Part shown: positions 7,828 to 18,610 of the stretch, piece after piece
How the letters are laid out: each line of letters starts with the position of its first letter
How positions within the stretch are numbered: the stretch's first letter is position 1
Origin: Paraburkholderia nodosa
GTDB lineage: Bacteria > Pseudomonadota > Gammaproteobacteria > Burkholderiales > Burkholderiaceae
DNA: 64,000 bases
NCBI RefSeq assembly: GCF_001718195.1
Contig: NZ_MCNV01000007.1
Location: 1-64,000, forward strand
Direction: 5' to 3'
The notes under the pieces: model-generated
Told to the model about the DNA's origin: nothing
Seen by the model: the letters and a program-made list of their open reading frames with translations, nothing else
The model's database searches: none
Program-made: the position numbers and the translations under genes

Positions 7828-8504
7828 GGTCGTTCTTCGGCTGGCAGGTAGGTGTAGACGGTCGAGCGCGCCACGCCGAGCGTGGTGGCCACGTCGGCGA
7901 GCGCATGACGCAGGTTCAGCATTCCGTTTGTCGCGAGCTCGCGCACGGCCTCACGGCGCTGCGCGAGCGTCATGCCGATCGGTGTGGTGTTGCGCGTGGC
8001 AGCGAAGCGTTCGAGCGCCTCGCGCACACAGCCCACGCCGCGCGGTGCGAGCGTTTCGGCGACGGGCGCAGCCGCGCTCGTCTGGATCAGCTGGCCGAGG
8101 CCCGCCGTCACCGCGCCGATCAGCGACACATCCATGTTCAGGCAGAGGGCCGCGACGTACTCGCCCGCGCTGTTCTTCAGGCCGATGGATGTGCTCTTGG
8201 CCGGACGCCCGTCGGGAAAGCGGTTCGGATAGTTGGCCACGACTTCGGGAAAGCCGGAGTCGGTGATGCGCGCGAGGCCCATTTCGGTGGCGGCGTCGCC
8301 GACTTGCCGTCCTGACAAATTGTTCGCGATCGCCACGACCGAGTGCTCGGGCCGCGTGAGGTCGTGCAGCACGACCTCGACGAGCGGCGCGAGCGTCTGC
8401 CCGAGCGCCGCGACGATCTTCTCGCCTTCGCGCAGGAGCAGCGCATTCTCGTCAGTGGAAAGGCCGGAACGGGATTTGCGGGTTGGCATCATGATATTGG
8501 ACAT
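7824..8504 (-). CDS. YheO/DauR-like transcriptional regulator, 226 aa
   Basis: An N-terminal YheO-type PAS-like sensor domain (about residues 25-140; 'VVLHDLTRPEHSVVAIANN' is a typical stretch) is followed by a C-terminal DauR-type helix-turn-helix (about 165-220; 'RHALADVATTLGVARSTVYT'). Members such as DauR respond to amino acids and control adjacent catabolic genes. The next gene, overlapping by 4 bp, is a PLP dehydratase, which fits a small regulator-enzyme operon. Neither ATG 8504 nor ATG 8492/8489 has a clear Shine-Dalgarno. The first is used here, and the inverted repeat just upstream (8506-8530) abuts it. Confidence 0.82.
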   Translation of the reverse strand: MSNIMMPTRKSRSGLSTDENALLLREGEKIVAALGQTLAPLVEVVLHDLTRPEHSVVAIANNLSGRQVGDAATEMGLARITDSGFPEVVANYPNRFPDGRPAKSTSIGLKNSAGEYVAALCLNMDVSLIGAVTAGLGQLIQTSAAAPVAETLAPRGVGCVREALERFAATRNTTPIGMTLAQRREAVRELATNGMLNLRHALADVATTLGVARSTVYTYLPAEERP

Positions 8505-8505
8505 T

Positions 8506-8530
8506 TTGACAGTTAATGACTGAATGTCAA
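8506..8530. promoter_or_regulatory. TTGACA/TGTCAA inverted repeat, possible autoregulatory operator
   Basis: TTGACA and TGTCAA are separated by 13 bp and end 1 bp before the regulator's ATG. On the minus strand the distal arm also reads as a -35 hexamer, but no good -10 follows at 16-18 bp. It is a plausible site for autoregulation by the YheO/DauR-like protein. Confidence 0.4.
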
Positions 8531-8580
8531 TCGCTTGAACAGAACGCTCGGAAGTGCCGTGCATGGCCGCCCGAGACGCG

Positions 8581-8607
8581 AAAAAAAAACCCCGCCCGAA
8601 GGCGAGG
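8581..8607 (-). terminator. Rho-independent terminator of the hcp-reductase operon
   Basis: On the minus strand CCTCGCC-TTCG-GGCGGGG forms a 7-bp stem (one G-U) capped by a UUCG tetraloop and followed by nine Ts. It lies about 40 bp past the reductase stop. Confidence 0.85.
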
Positions 8608-8647
8608 TCAATCAGACACGAAGAAACACGACTCACTGCATTGCTGG

Positions 8648-9670
8648 TCAGACCGTGAAGCGTTCGCTCACGAACTGCGTGGACGGCACGCGTGCGCGCG
8701 CCGCCACTGCCTGCGCGGCGCTCACCATCGCGGGCGGACCGCAAACGTAGAGGTCGGGCGCCGCGCCAGCGTCTGCCAACGCGGCGGCGAGCGCGTCGAC
8801 TGGGGTGCTGTGCGAGCCCTGCCAGCCGTCGCCCGCTTCGCGCACGCAAAGCTCGACATGCAGTTGCGGCAACGCCTCCCGAAGTGCGTCCAGTTCGTCG
8901 AGCAGGAAAAGTTCGCTCTCGCGATTCACGCCGTAGAAGAGCCGCGCGTCGTTCATTTCCCCGAATTCGGCCATGCGGCGCAGCATCGAGAGCAGGGGCG
9001 CGAGACCCGTGCCGCCCGCCACGAACCAGCGCGGGCGCAGACTGCCGGCGATCAAACCGAAGCCGCCCTGCGGGCCGTGAACGGTGAGCACGTCGCCCGG
9101 CTGCGCTCGCTCGCGCAGATACGCCGAAAACTCGCCTTGCGGCCGCAGCCGGATCAGGAACTCGAGACGCCCCTCCCAGTTGCTCGTGTTGGCAAGCGAG
9201 AACGGGCGCTTCACGCCGCCCTCCGGCAGCTCCAGCTCCGCGAACTGGCCCGCTTCGAACTCGGCGGCGCTGCCGCTCGTGTCGTCGGCGTCGAGCAGCA
9301 GTTCGAGACGGCGCGTGTCGTCGGCGATCGTGTCGAGCGCGGCGATGCGCGCCGTGCGCGCGGCAACCGGCTGCAGCAGCACCTTCGTGCCGTCGTACGG
9401 CGCGGCGACGCGCAAGTCGGCCGAAGGTCTCGTGCGGCACAACAGAACCGCGTGCGGATCGCCGGACGGCAACGCGTCCGCACTGTGGTCGCCAAGCGTG
9501 TACGCGCCTTCAGTCACGGTGGCGTGGCACGCGCCGCAGCTGCCGCGCCGGCACTGCGAGGGCAGCGTGATATCCGCCGCCGCCGCCGCGCTCAGCACGT
9601 CCTGCCCCGGCTCGCATGCGAAGCCGAACGCCTGGCCGTCGCGCGTGGTGAGCTCGATTTGATAACTCAT
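8648..9670 (-). CDS. NADH:ferredoxin-type oxidoreductase (2Fe-2S, FAD), probable Hcp reductase
   Basis: 340 aa with three modules. An N-terminal plant-type 2Fe-2S ferredoxin has C40, C45, C48 and C78 in 'CRRGSCGAC...LLCRT'. An FAD-binding barrel follows, with 'RPFSLAN' at about 155-161. The NAD domain has 'GGTGLAPLLSML' (about 218-229) and 'YVCGPPAMV' near the C-terminus. This ferredoxin-first order is that of BenC/MmoC-type reductases, unlike E. coli Hcr, whose ferredoxin is C-terminal. It lies 16 bp after hcp in the same operon behind the NsrR-type box. It therefore most likely passes electrons from NADH to Hcp; an aromatic-oxygenase role is less likely because no oxygenase is nearby. Confidence 0.85.
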   Translation of the reverse strand: MSYQIELTTRDGQAFGFACEPGQDVLSAAAAADITLPSQCRRGSCGACHATVTEGAYTLGDHSADALPSGDPHAVLLCRTRPSADLRVAAPYDGTKVLLQPVAARTARIAALDTIADDTRRLELLLDADDTSGSAAEFEAGQFAELELPEGGVKRPFSLANTSNWEGRLEFLIRLRPQGEFSAYLRERAQPGDVLTVHGPQGGFGLIAGSLRPRWFVAGGTGLAPLLSMLRRMAEFGEMNDARLFYGVNRESELFLLDELDALREALPQLHVELCVREAGDGWQGSHSTPVDALAAALADAGAAPDLYVCGPPAMVSAAQAVAARARVPSTQFVSERFTV

Positions 9671-9686
9671 GACCTTTCACCCGCGC

Positions 9687-11354
9687 TCAAGCGGCCTTGC
9701 GAGCGAGCGCCGCGGCGAGGTCCGCTTGCGCTTCGCCGATCGGCGAGATGCCGAACTGCTCGACGAGGATGTCGAGGACATTCGGCGTGAGGAAGGCGGG
9801 CAACGTCGGTCCGAGATGGATGTTGCGCAGGCCGAGCGCGAGCAGCGTGAGCAGCACCGCGGCGGCCTTCTGCTCGAACCACGACACCACGAGTGTGAGC
9901 GGCAGATCGTTCACCCCGCAGTCGAAGGCCTTCGAGAGCGCGATCGCGATCTGGATCGCCGAATAGCTGTCGTTGCACTGGCCCAGATCGAGCAGGCGCG
10001 GAATGCCGCCGATGTCGCCGAACTGGTGACGGTTGAAGCGGTACTTGTTGCAGCCGAGCGTCATGACGACGGTGTCGTCGGGCGCGCCCTGTGCGAACTC
10101 GGTGTAGTAGTTGCGGCCGGGTGCGGCGCCGTCGCAGCCGCCGATCAGGAAGAAGTGGCGGATCTGACCGGCCTTCACCGCGTCGATCACCTTGTCGGCC
10201 ACGCCGAGCACCGTGTTGCGCGCAAAGCCGATGGTGATGGTTTCCTCCGGCGTCGTTTCGCGGAAGCCCGGCAGCGCGAGTGCGGCCTGCACGACCGGCG
10301 CGAACGCGTGATGCTCGAGATGGCGCACGCCGGCCCAGCCTACCGGCCCTGTCGTGAAGATGCGCTGGCGGTACTGCGGCAGCGGCTCGATCAGGCAGTT
10401 GGAGGTCATCAGGATCGGGCCGGGGAAATGAGTGAAGTCCGATTGCTGGTCCTGCCATGCGCCGCCGTAGTTGCCTGCCAGATGCGGATAAGCCTTGAGC
10501 TTCGGGTAAGCATGCGCGGGCAGCATTTCGCCGTGCGTGTAAATCTGCACGCCGGTGCCCTGGGTGGCTTCGAGCAGCGCCTCCAGATCGCCGAGGTCGT
10601 GGCCCGAAACCAGGATGGCTTTGCCCGCCGCGGGCGTCACGCGCACGGCAGTGGGTTCGGGCATGCCGAAGCGGCCCGTGTTTGCCGCATCGAGCAGTTC
10701 CATGACCTTGAGGTTCAGGTTGCCGAGGGCGAGCGCATGTTCAAGAAGATCGCCGGCCTGCGTGGGTTCGCTCGCGAGAAACACGAGCGCCGCCTCCACG
10801 CCCGTGTAGACCTCTTCGCTCTCGTATCCGAGCACGCGCGCGTGATGAGCGTAGGCACACACGCCTTTGAGGCCGTAGAGCACGAGGGCGCGCAAGCCCA
10901 CAACGTCCTCGCCTACCTTCGGCAGCCCGGCCTTGATGCCGACGAGCGCGGCCTGCGCCTGCAGTTCGGCGAGGTCGTTGCCCGGTTGCCAGAGCGCGGC
11001 GCCGCCCGGCTGCGCAGCGGCGACGCCTTGCACGAGCGCGAGCGCCTCGCAGGTCGACTTCACGCGATCGCGGTGTTGCGCTGCCTCGCGCAGCATCGCC
11101 ACGAAACGGCTGGCGTTAAAGTTGACGTTGGTGAGCGTTGTGAACAGCGCGTAGAGCATGAAGCGGTCGGCTTCGCGATCGGGGCTGCCGAGGCCGCGCG
11201 CGAGCGCGCCATACTGTGCAATGCCCTTGGCCGCGTAGATCAGCAGGTCCTGCAGATCCGCAGTCGTGGCGTCCTTGCCGCAGTTGCCCTTGGCCGAGGC
11301 GCAGCCCGGTATGGCCTGGGCGCGGTCGGTCTGTTCACATTGATAGCAAAACAC
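9687..11354 (-). CDS. hcp: Hydroxylamine reductase / hybrid-cluster protein
   Basis: 555 aa from a GTG start with GGAGA upstream; the open frame extends 70 codons further, but the conserved N-terminus 'FCYQCEQT' fixes the start. The 4Fe-4S ligands are C3, C6, C18 and C25. Hybrid 4Fe-2S-2O cluster regions appear further on, including '[12 protein letters not shown]', 'GCNKYRFN' and '[17 protein letters not shown]'. Hcp proteins reduce NO or hydroxylamine in the anaerobic cytoplasm. The gene is followed by its likely reductase and preceded by an NsrR-type palindrome, and the nitrate reductase locus that generates the stress lies 10 kb away. Confidence 0.95.
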   Translation of the reverse strand: MFCYQCEQTDRAQAIPGCASAKGNCGKDATTADLQDLLIYAAKGIAQYGALARGLGSPDREADRFMLYALFTTLTNVNFNASRFVAMLREAAQHRDRVKSTCEALALVQGVAAAQPGGAALWQPGNDLAELQAQAALVGIKAGLPKVGEDVVGLRALVLYGLKGVCAYAHHARVLGYESEEVYTGVEAALVFLASEPTQAGDLLEHALALGNLNLKVMELLDAANTGRFGMPEPTAVRVTPAAGKAILVSGHDLGDLEALLEATQGTGVQIYTHGEMLPAHAYPKLKAYPHLAGNYGGAWQDQQSDFTHFPGPILMTSNCLIEPLPQYRQRIFTTGPVGWAGVRHLEHHAFAPVVQAALALPGFRETTPEETITIGFARNTVLGVADKVIDAVKAGQIRHFFLIGGCDGAAPGRNYYTEFAQGAPDDTVVMTLGCNKYRFNRHQFGDIGGIPRLLDLGQCNDSYSAIQIAIALSKAFDCGVNDLPLTLVVSWFEQKAAAVLLTLLALGLRNIHLGPTLPAFLTPNVLDILVEQFGISPIGEAQADLAAALARKAA

Positions 11355-11399
11355 GGCTTTCTCCTTTTCCTTGTGGGGTGACGGCGCGAGCCGTCTTGT

Positions 11400-11422
11400 A
11401 AGATGCAAAATCAATGCATCTT
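11400..11422. promoter_or_regulatory. NsrR-type operator upstream of hcp
   Basis: Arms AAGATGCA and TGCATCTT, a perfect 8-bp dyad separated by 7 bp, match the known NsrR consensus (11-1-11 with AAGATGCA-type ends). It lies 46 bp upstream of the hcp start. NsrR is an NO-sensing Fe-S repressor that controls hcp in many proteobacteria; the nsrR gene itself is not in the window. Confidence 0.8.
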
Positions 11423-11569
11423 TTAAATGGTCGCGCGCCGGCGGGAGTTTTGCCGTGACAAAAATCAGAAAACGTGTCGCTTGAGGCGGAGAATTGACTG
11501 TGTGCGCGAAAACGTCGCAGCGGGTCGGCGCTCGACTCGCGTGGTTCGCTCGGTCCGCACGCACAAATG

Positions 11570-11604
11570 AAAAACCCCGCCTCGACCGTGAGGTCGAGCC
11601 GGGG
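11570..11604 (-). terminator. Rho-independent terminator after ssb
   Basis: On the minus strand a 12-bp stem (CCCCGGCTCGACC pairing with GGTCGAGGCGGGG, one C-C mismatch) with a 4-nt loop is followed by five Ts, 31 bp past the ssb stop. Confidence 0.8.
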
Positions 11605-11634
11605 CTTCAGGTCCTGCCGATCCGTTCGAACGCT

Positions 11635-12177
11635 TTAGAACGGAATATCGTCGTCCATTTCGTCGAAGCCGCCGCCAGCCGGCGCGTTCGAACGGCCGCC
11701 GCCTGCGCCGCCGCCAGCACCGCCACCGCTCGAACGCGGCGCACCGCCACCGCCCGAAGCACGGCCGCCGCCGCGCGGTGCGGACTGCTCACGGCTGTAG
11801 CCGCCGTCGTCGCCCATGTCGCTGCCCATCGAGGCGCCGCCGCTGCGGCCGCCCAGCATCTGCATCTGGTCGGCGACGATTTCCGTCGAGTAACGGTCGG
11901 TGCCGTCCTGCGCTTGCCACTTGCGCGTGCGGATGCGGCCTTCGATATACACCGACGAACCCTTCTTCAGGTACTCCGAGACGATCTCGGCCAGGCGCCC
12001 GAAGAACGACACGCGGTGCCATTCGGTCATTTCCTTGAACTCGCCGGACGCCTTGTCCTTGTAGCGGTCGGTCGTGGCGAGGCGAATGTTCGCCACGGCG
12101 TCGCCGCTCGGCAGATAGCGCACTTCCGGATCGGCGCCGAGGTTGCCGACGAGGATCACCTTGTTCACGGATGCCAT
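11635..12177 (-). CDS. ssb: Single-stranded DNA-binding protein
   Basis: 180 aa. The OB-fold occupies residues 1-110 ('[20 protein letters not shown]' at the N-terminus, then '[13 protein letters not shown]'). A glycine-rich disordered linker follows, and the acidic tip 'DDDIPF' recruits repair and replication partners. The ATG is chosen from the family N-terminus and an AGGAGA 6-8 nt upstream; the longer frame (24 extra codons) is not family-like. The adjacent uvrA puts it in a DNA-maintenance neighbourhood that recurs in Burkholderiaceae. The downstream hairpin ends the transcript. Confidence 0.95.
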   Translation of the reverse strand: MASVNKVILVGNLGADPEVRYLPSGDAVANIRLATTDRYKDKASGEFKEMTEWHRVSFFGRLAEIVSEYLKKGSSVYIEGRIRTRKWQAQDGTDRYSTEIVADQMQMLGGRSGGASMGSDMGDDGGYSREQSAPRGGGRASGGGGAPRSSGGGAGGGAGGGRSNAPAGGGFDEMDDDIPF

Positions 12178-12326
12178 GAATTTCTCCTGTTTGATTCCGT
12201 TGCGAGGAGCGGCCGCGCGGTGCGCGCCGGCGAGCGCCTGATGTGTCATGCGCCTTCGCCGGTCGCGGACCGCCTCCGCGAATTGCGTTGCTGTGAACCG
12301 CTGGTTCTAACTCAGGCCCGCCCGGG

Positions 12327-13535
12327 TCAAGCCCGCGTGGCTTCTGCCCGCTTGGGCGGCGCCTTCATATTGGCCGCGATTATAAGCCAGCACAAGACGA
12401 GCCCCGAGCACGTGTAAAAGACGGCGCTCGCGCCCTCGTGCTTGAGGATCCATCCGCCCACCACGCCGCCGAGCGCGAGCCCGATCGACTGGGTGGTGTT
12501 GTACACGCCCGTGGCCGCGCCCTTGCGGTTGCCCGGCGCGAGCTTCGACACGAGCGAAGGCTGCGAAGCCTCCAGGATGTTGAAGCCCAGGAAGTACACG
12601 AACAGCACGGCCGACACGATGACAAGTGTATGCGCGAGCGAGCCGAGCAAAAGCTGGCCGATCAGGATAAGACCGATCGCAGAAACGAGCACGGCCTTCA
12701 TCCTGCCCCGCTTCTCCGCGACGATGATGGCGGGCACCATCATGACGAACGCGAGGCCCATGACCGGCAGGTAGATCATCCAGTGCGACGCGACCGGCAG
12801 GCCCGCGTCCACGAGCAGGCGCGGCACGACGAGAAAGAGCGCCGTCTGCGTGGCGTGCAGCACGAGCACGCCGAAGTTCAGGCGCAGCAGCTCCACGTTG
12901 TGCAGCACCTCGGCGAACGGGGCGCGCACGTGCACGGGCTTGCTGGGCGCGTCGGGCACGACCCAGATCACCACGCCCACCGCGAGGATCGAGAACACCC
13001 CGACCAGCGCGAACAGACCGCTCATGCCGACCCAATGGAACACGATCGGCGCGCCGACGATGGCCACGGCGAACGACATGCCGATCGAGCCGCCCACCAT
13101 CGCCATGGCCTTGGTGCGGTGCTCCTCGGCCGTCAGGTCGGCGATGAACGCCAGCACGGCCGACGACACCGCGCCCATGCCCTGGATCACGCGCCCGACG
13201 ATGATCCACATCATGTCGTGCGCGCCCGCCGCGACAAAGCTGCCGATCGCGAAGATGACGAGGCCGGTGGCGATGACGGGCTTTCTGCCCACCATGTCCG
13301 AAACCCACCCGTAAAAAATATAGAGAAGTGACTGCGTGACGCCGTACGCGCCGAGTGCGATGCCGACCAGCAGCAGGTTGTCGCCGCCGGGAATGGTTTT
13401 CGCGTAGACGGAAAACACCGGCATGATCATGAACAGACCGAGCATGCGCAGCGCGAAGATCGCCGCCAGCGAGACGGTCGCGCGCAACTCGGGCGCGCTC
13501 ATGCGTGAAGAGGTAGCGGGTGAATTGGAGGACAT
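12327..13535 (-). CDS. MFS transporter between ssb and uvrA, 402 aa
   Basis: Twelve hydrophobic helices. The loop 2-3 motif 'GWVSDMVGRKPVIATG' (near residue 80-95) is a good MFS signature, and helix 5 has 'GGSIGMSFAVAIVGAPIVFH'. The early segment 'ALRMLGLFMIMPVFSVYAKT' resembles YajR/YceL-like proton-driven transporters; YajR has a cytoplasmic C-terminal extension that is absent here. It is divergent from uvrA by 187 bp. The start at ATG 13535 is the first methionine before the hydrophobic region, and the longer frame (36 extra codons) is basic and unlikely. Substrate unknown. Confidence 0.85.
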   Translation of the reverse strand: MSSNSPATSSRMSAPELRATVSLAAIFALRMLGLFMIMPVFSVYAKTIPGGDNLLLVGIALGAYGVTQSLLYIFYGWVSDMVGRKPVIATGLVIFAIGSFVAAGAHDMMWIIVGRVIQGMGAVSSAVLAFIADLTAEEHRTKAMAMVGGSIGMSFAVAIVGAPIVFHWVGMSGLFALVGVFSILAVGVVIWVVPDAPSKPVHVRAPFAEVLHNVELLRLNFGVLVLHATQTALFLVVPRLLVDAGLPVASHWMIYLPVMGLAFVMMVPAIIVAEKRGRMKAVLVSAIGLILIGQLLLGSLAHTLVIVSAVLFVYFLGFNILEASQPSLVSKLAPGNRKGAATGVYNTTQSIGLALGGVVGGWILKHEGASAVFYTCSGLVLCWLIIAANMKAPPKRAEATRA

Positions 13536-13722
13536 CGGAGCGTTATGTGTTCGGACCGCATGTGCCCGCACGTTTGTTGACCGGGACGCCCCCTGACGCG
13601 CCTCTTTCGAGGCCCTTGCACTTGCCGCTCCGGGCCCTTTCAAAGACCGTCAGCAAGCCGTAACGGCGGTCTGGAAAAGTCGTTATAGTAGCAGGTTTGG
13701 TTTCCCTTTCTCCCGCAGGTTC

Positions 13723-16614
<2,892 letters not shown>

Positions 16615-16726
16615 CCCGCCAGGCGGGCTGACGACCGGGCCGGAAATTTAGCAGTAGAAATAGCTGCAGCAACAACGGGGCAGGGGCGCGTGCGCCCCCG
16701 AAGTTTGGAGACGGAATACACCCAAC

Positions 16727-17812
16727 ATGGTCAAGCGCAACGAAGCGACGGAAGATAAACAGGTGCGCGACCTGCGGCCACGGCCGGTCAGGCTCACGAG
16801 CGACATGAGCCTGCCGAAGCTTTCGGCAGTGGAAATCGGCAGCTACGTGGCCGCGCTCGCCGGCATGCTGGCGGTGCTGCACCTGAACCTGCTCGGCGCG
16901 CTGCTCGCGGGCATGCTCGTCTTCCAGCTCGTTCATACCATTTCGCCGCTCATCGAGCGGCGCATGTCGAGCAGCCGCGCCCGCTGGCTTTCCGTGGTGC
17001 TGGTTTCCATCGTGATCGTGGGCGTGCTCACGGGGCTCACCGTGGGCGTCATCGAGCAGTTCGAAAACGACGTGCCGAGCGTGCAGAAGGTCATGGCGCA
17101 GATGATGACATTCGTCGACCAGGCGCGCGGGCGCATTCCCGAGTCCATTGCCGCCTATCTGCCCGTAGACGTCGCCCAGATGAAGCTCAAGGCGCTCGCG
17201 CTCATGCACGAGCACGCCACCCAGCTCGGCCAGGGCGGCAAGAACGCCGCGCGCATCTTCGGACATATCGTGATCGGCATGATCATCGGCGCGATCATCG
17301 CCATTGGCGCGCAGAAGAACGCCACCCGGCTGCCGCTTTCGACCGCGTTCGTCGCGCGCGTGTCGCGTTTCGCCGACGCGTTCCGCCGCATCGTGTTCGC
17401 GCAGGTGAAGATTTCGGCCATCAACACGGTGTTCACCGGCCTCTTCCTCCTGCTCGCGCTGCCGTTGTTTCACGCGCCGCTGCCGCTCGCGAAGATGCTG
17501 GTCGTGGTGACCTTCGTGGTGGGCCTGTTGCCCGTGATCGGCAACCTGATCTCGAACACGCTGATCGTCGCCATCGCGCTCACCGTGAGCCTGCCCGCGG
17601 CGGTCACGGCGCTCGTGTTCCTCATCCTGATCCACAAGCTCGAATACTTCCTGAACGCGCGCATCGTGGGCGGCCAGATCGAGGCGCGCACGTGGGAGCT
17701 GCTCGTCGCGATGCTCGTGATGGAAGCGGCGTTCGGCATTCAAGGCGTGGTCGCCGCGCCGATTTTCTACGCGTATATCAAGCGCGAACTGATCTATCTG
17801 CGGCTCGTCTGA
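16727..17812 (+). CDS. AI-2E family transporter (PerM/YdiK-like), 361 aa
   Basis: Polytopic inner-membrane protein of the AI-2E/PerM family. The N-terminal helices (about 37-60) are followed by 'RARWLSVVLVSIVIVGVL' (about 85-105). A long non-membrane region at about 110-175 follows, then the C-terminal helix cluster with the family motif 'GLLPVIGNLISNTLIV' and 'AAPIFYAYIKREL' at the end. Proteins of this family have been linked to autoinducer-2 export or to Na+/H+ exchange, so the cargo here is open. It follows uvrA by 112 bp with its own start and no clear terminator between, so it may be co-transcribed. Confidence 0.85.
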   Translation: MVKRNEATEDKQVRDLRPRPVRLTSDMSLPKLSAVEIGSYVAALAGMLAVLHLNLLGALLAGMLVFQLVHTISPLIERRMSSSRARWLSVVLVSIVIVGVLTGLTVGVIEQFENDVPSVQKVMAQMMTFVDQARGRIPESIAAYLPVDVAQMKLKALALMHEHATQLGQGGKNAARIFGHIVIGMIIGAIIAIGAQKNATRLPLSTAFVARVSRFADAFRRIVFAQVKISAINTVFTGLFLLLALPLFHAPLPLAKMLVVVTFVVGLLPVIGNLISNTLIVAIALTVSLPAAVTALVFLILIHKLEYFLNARIVGGQIEARTWELLVAMLVMEAAFGIQGVVAAPIFYAYIKRELIYLRLV

Positions 17813-17842
17813 GCCCGTTTTTCCCAGACCCGCGCGCGGCCT

Positions 17843-18538
17843 TCAGCGCCCGCGCGGCTCGCCGGGCACGTCGGTCATGCCGTCGTGCCCCATCGCGTAG
17901 ATCGCCACCTGCACGCGGCTCGTGAGATTGAGCTTGCGCAGAATGTTGCGCACGTGAATCTTCACCGTGCTCTCCGCCAGGTCGAGCGCACGCGCAATCT
18001 CCTTGTTGCTCGCGCCGCGCGCCAGTTCGCGCACGATGTCGCGCTCGCGCGCCGTGAGCGCCTCCGCGCTCGCGCGCGCGGCGCCAGTCGTGCCGGTTGC
18101 GCCGGTCGACTGCGCAGGCTTGCGCATCTGCTCCACGAGCTTCACCGTCATGTGCTCGGTAATCACCGGCTGGCCGCTCGCGGCCTTGCGGATCGCCGCG
18201 ACGAGCGCGTCGGCGTCGATGCTCTTGAGCAGGAAGCCACGCGCGCCCTCGCGCATCGCGGCGGTGAGTTCGTCGGCTTCCTCGGAGACGGTAAGCATCA
18301 GGACCGCCGTGTCCGGCAGATCCTCCACCAGCAGTTGCAGCGTTTCGAGCCCGGAGAGGCCCGGCATGTTGAGGTCGAGCAGGATGACGTCGGGCAGGTG
18401 CTGCTTCGCGCGCTTGACGCCTTCCACGCCGTCCGACGCCTCGCCCACCACTTGCAGGTCAGGCTGGCGCTGCAGGAGCGCACTCACGCCCGAGCGAAAG
18501 AGCGTGTGGTCGTCGATGAGCAGGATGCGTATGGTCAT
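17843..18538 (-). CDS. narL: Nitrate/nitrite response regulator NarL
   Basis: 231 aa. Receiver domain with D9-D10 acidic pocket and phosphoacceptor D55 in 'DVILLDLNMPG', then a LuxR/NarL helix-turn-helix at about 160-215 ('LTARERDIVRELARGASNKE' and 'STVKIHVRNILRKL'). The next gene upstream is the NarX-type kinase, and the narKKGHJI locus follows on the same strand, so its expected targets are local. Binding heptamers of the TACYYMT type are expected; one occurs upstream of narK1 at 30605-30611. The start ATG 18538 matches the family N-terminus 'MTIRILLIDDH'. Confidence 0.92.
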   Translation of the reverse strand: MTIRILLIDDHTLFRSGVSALLQRQPDLQVVGEASDGVEGVKRAKQHLPDVILLDLNMPGLSGLETLQLLVEDLPDTAVLMLTVSEEADELTAAMREGARGFLLKSIDADALVAAIRKAASGQPVITEHMTVKLVEQMRKPAQSTGATGTTGAARASAEALTARERDIVRELARGASNKEIARALDLAESTVKIHVRNILRKLNLTSRVQVAIYAMGHDGMTDVPGEPRGR

Positions 18539-18610
18539 GGGGATCGTTGTTTTGTCGCGATGTCTTCTGATTTTGATCGTAACGCCATCGACGAGGTTCA
18601 TTGGCCATAT

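Noticed and set aside
13536..13722. SOS (LexA) box in front of uvrA
   Set aside because: No CTGT-N8-ACAG or close variant was seen in the 187-bp region; only a weak -10-like TATAGT.
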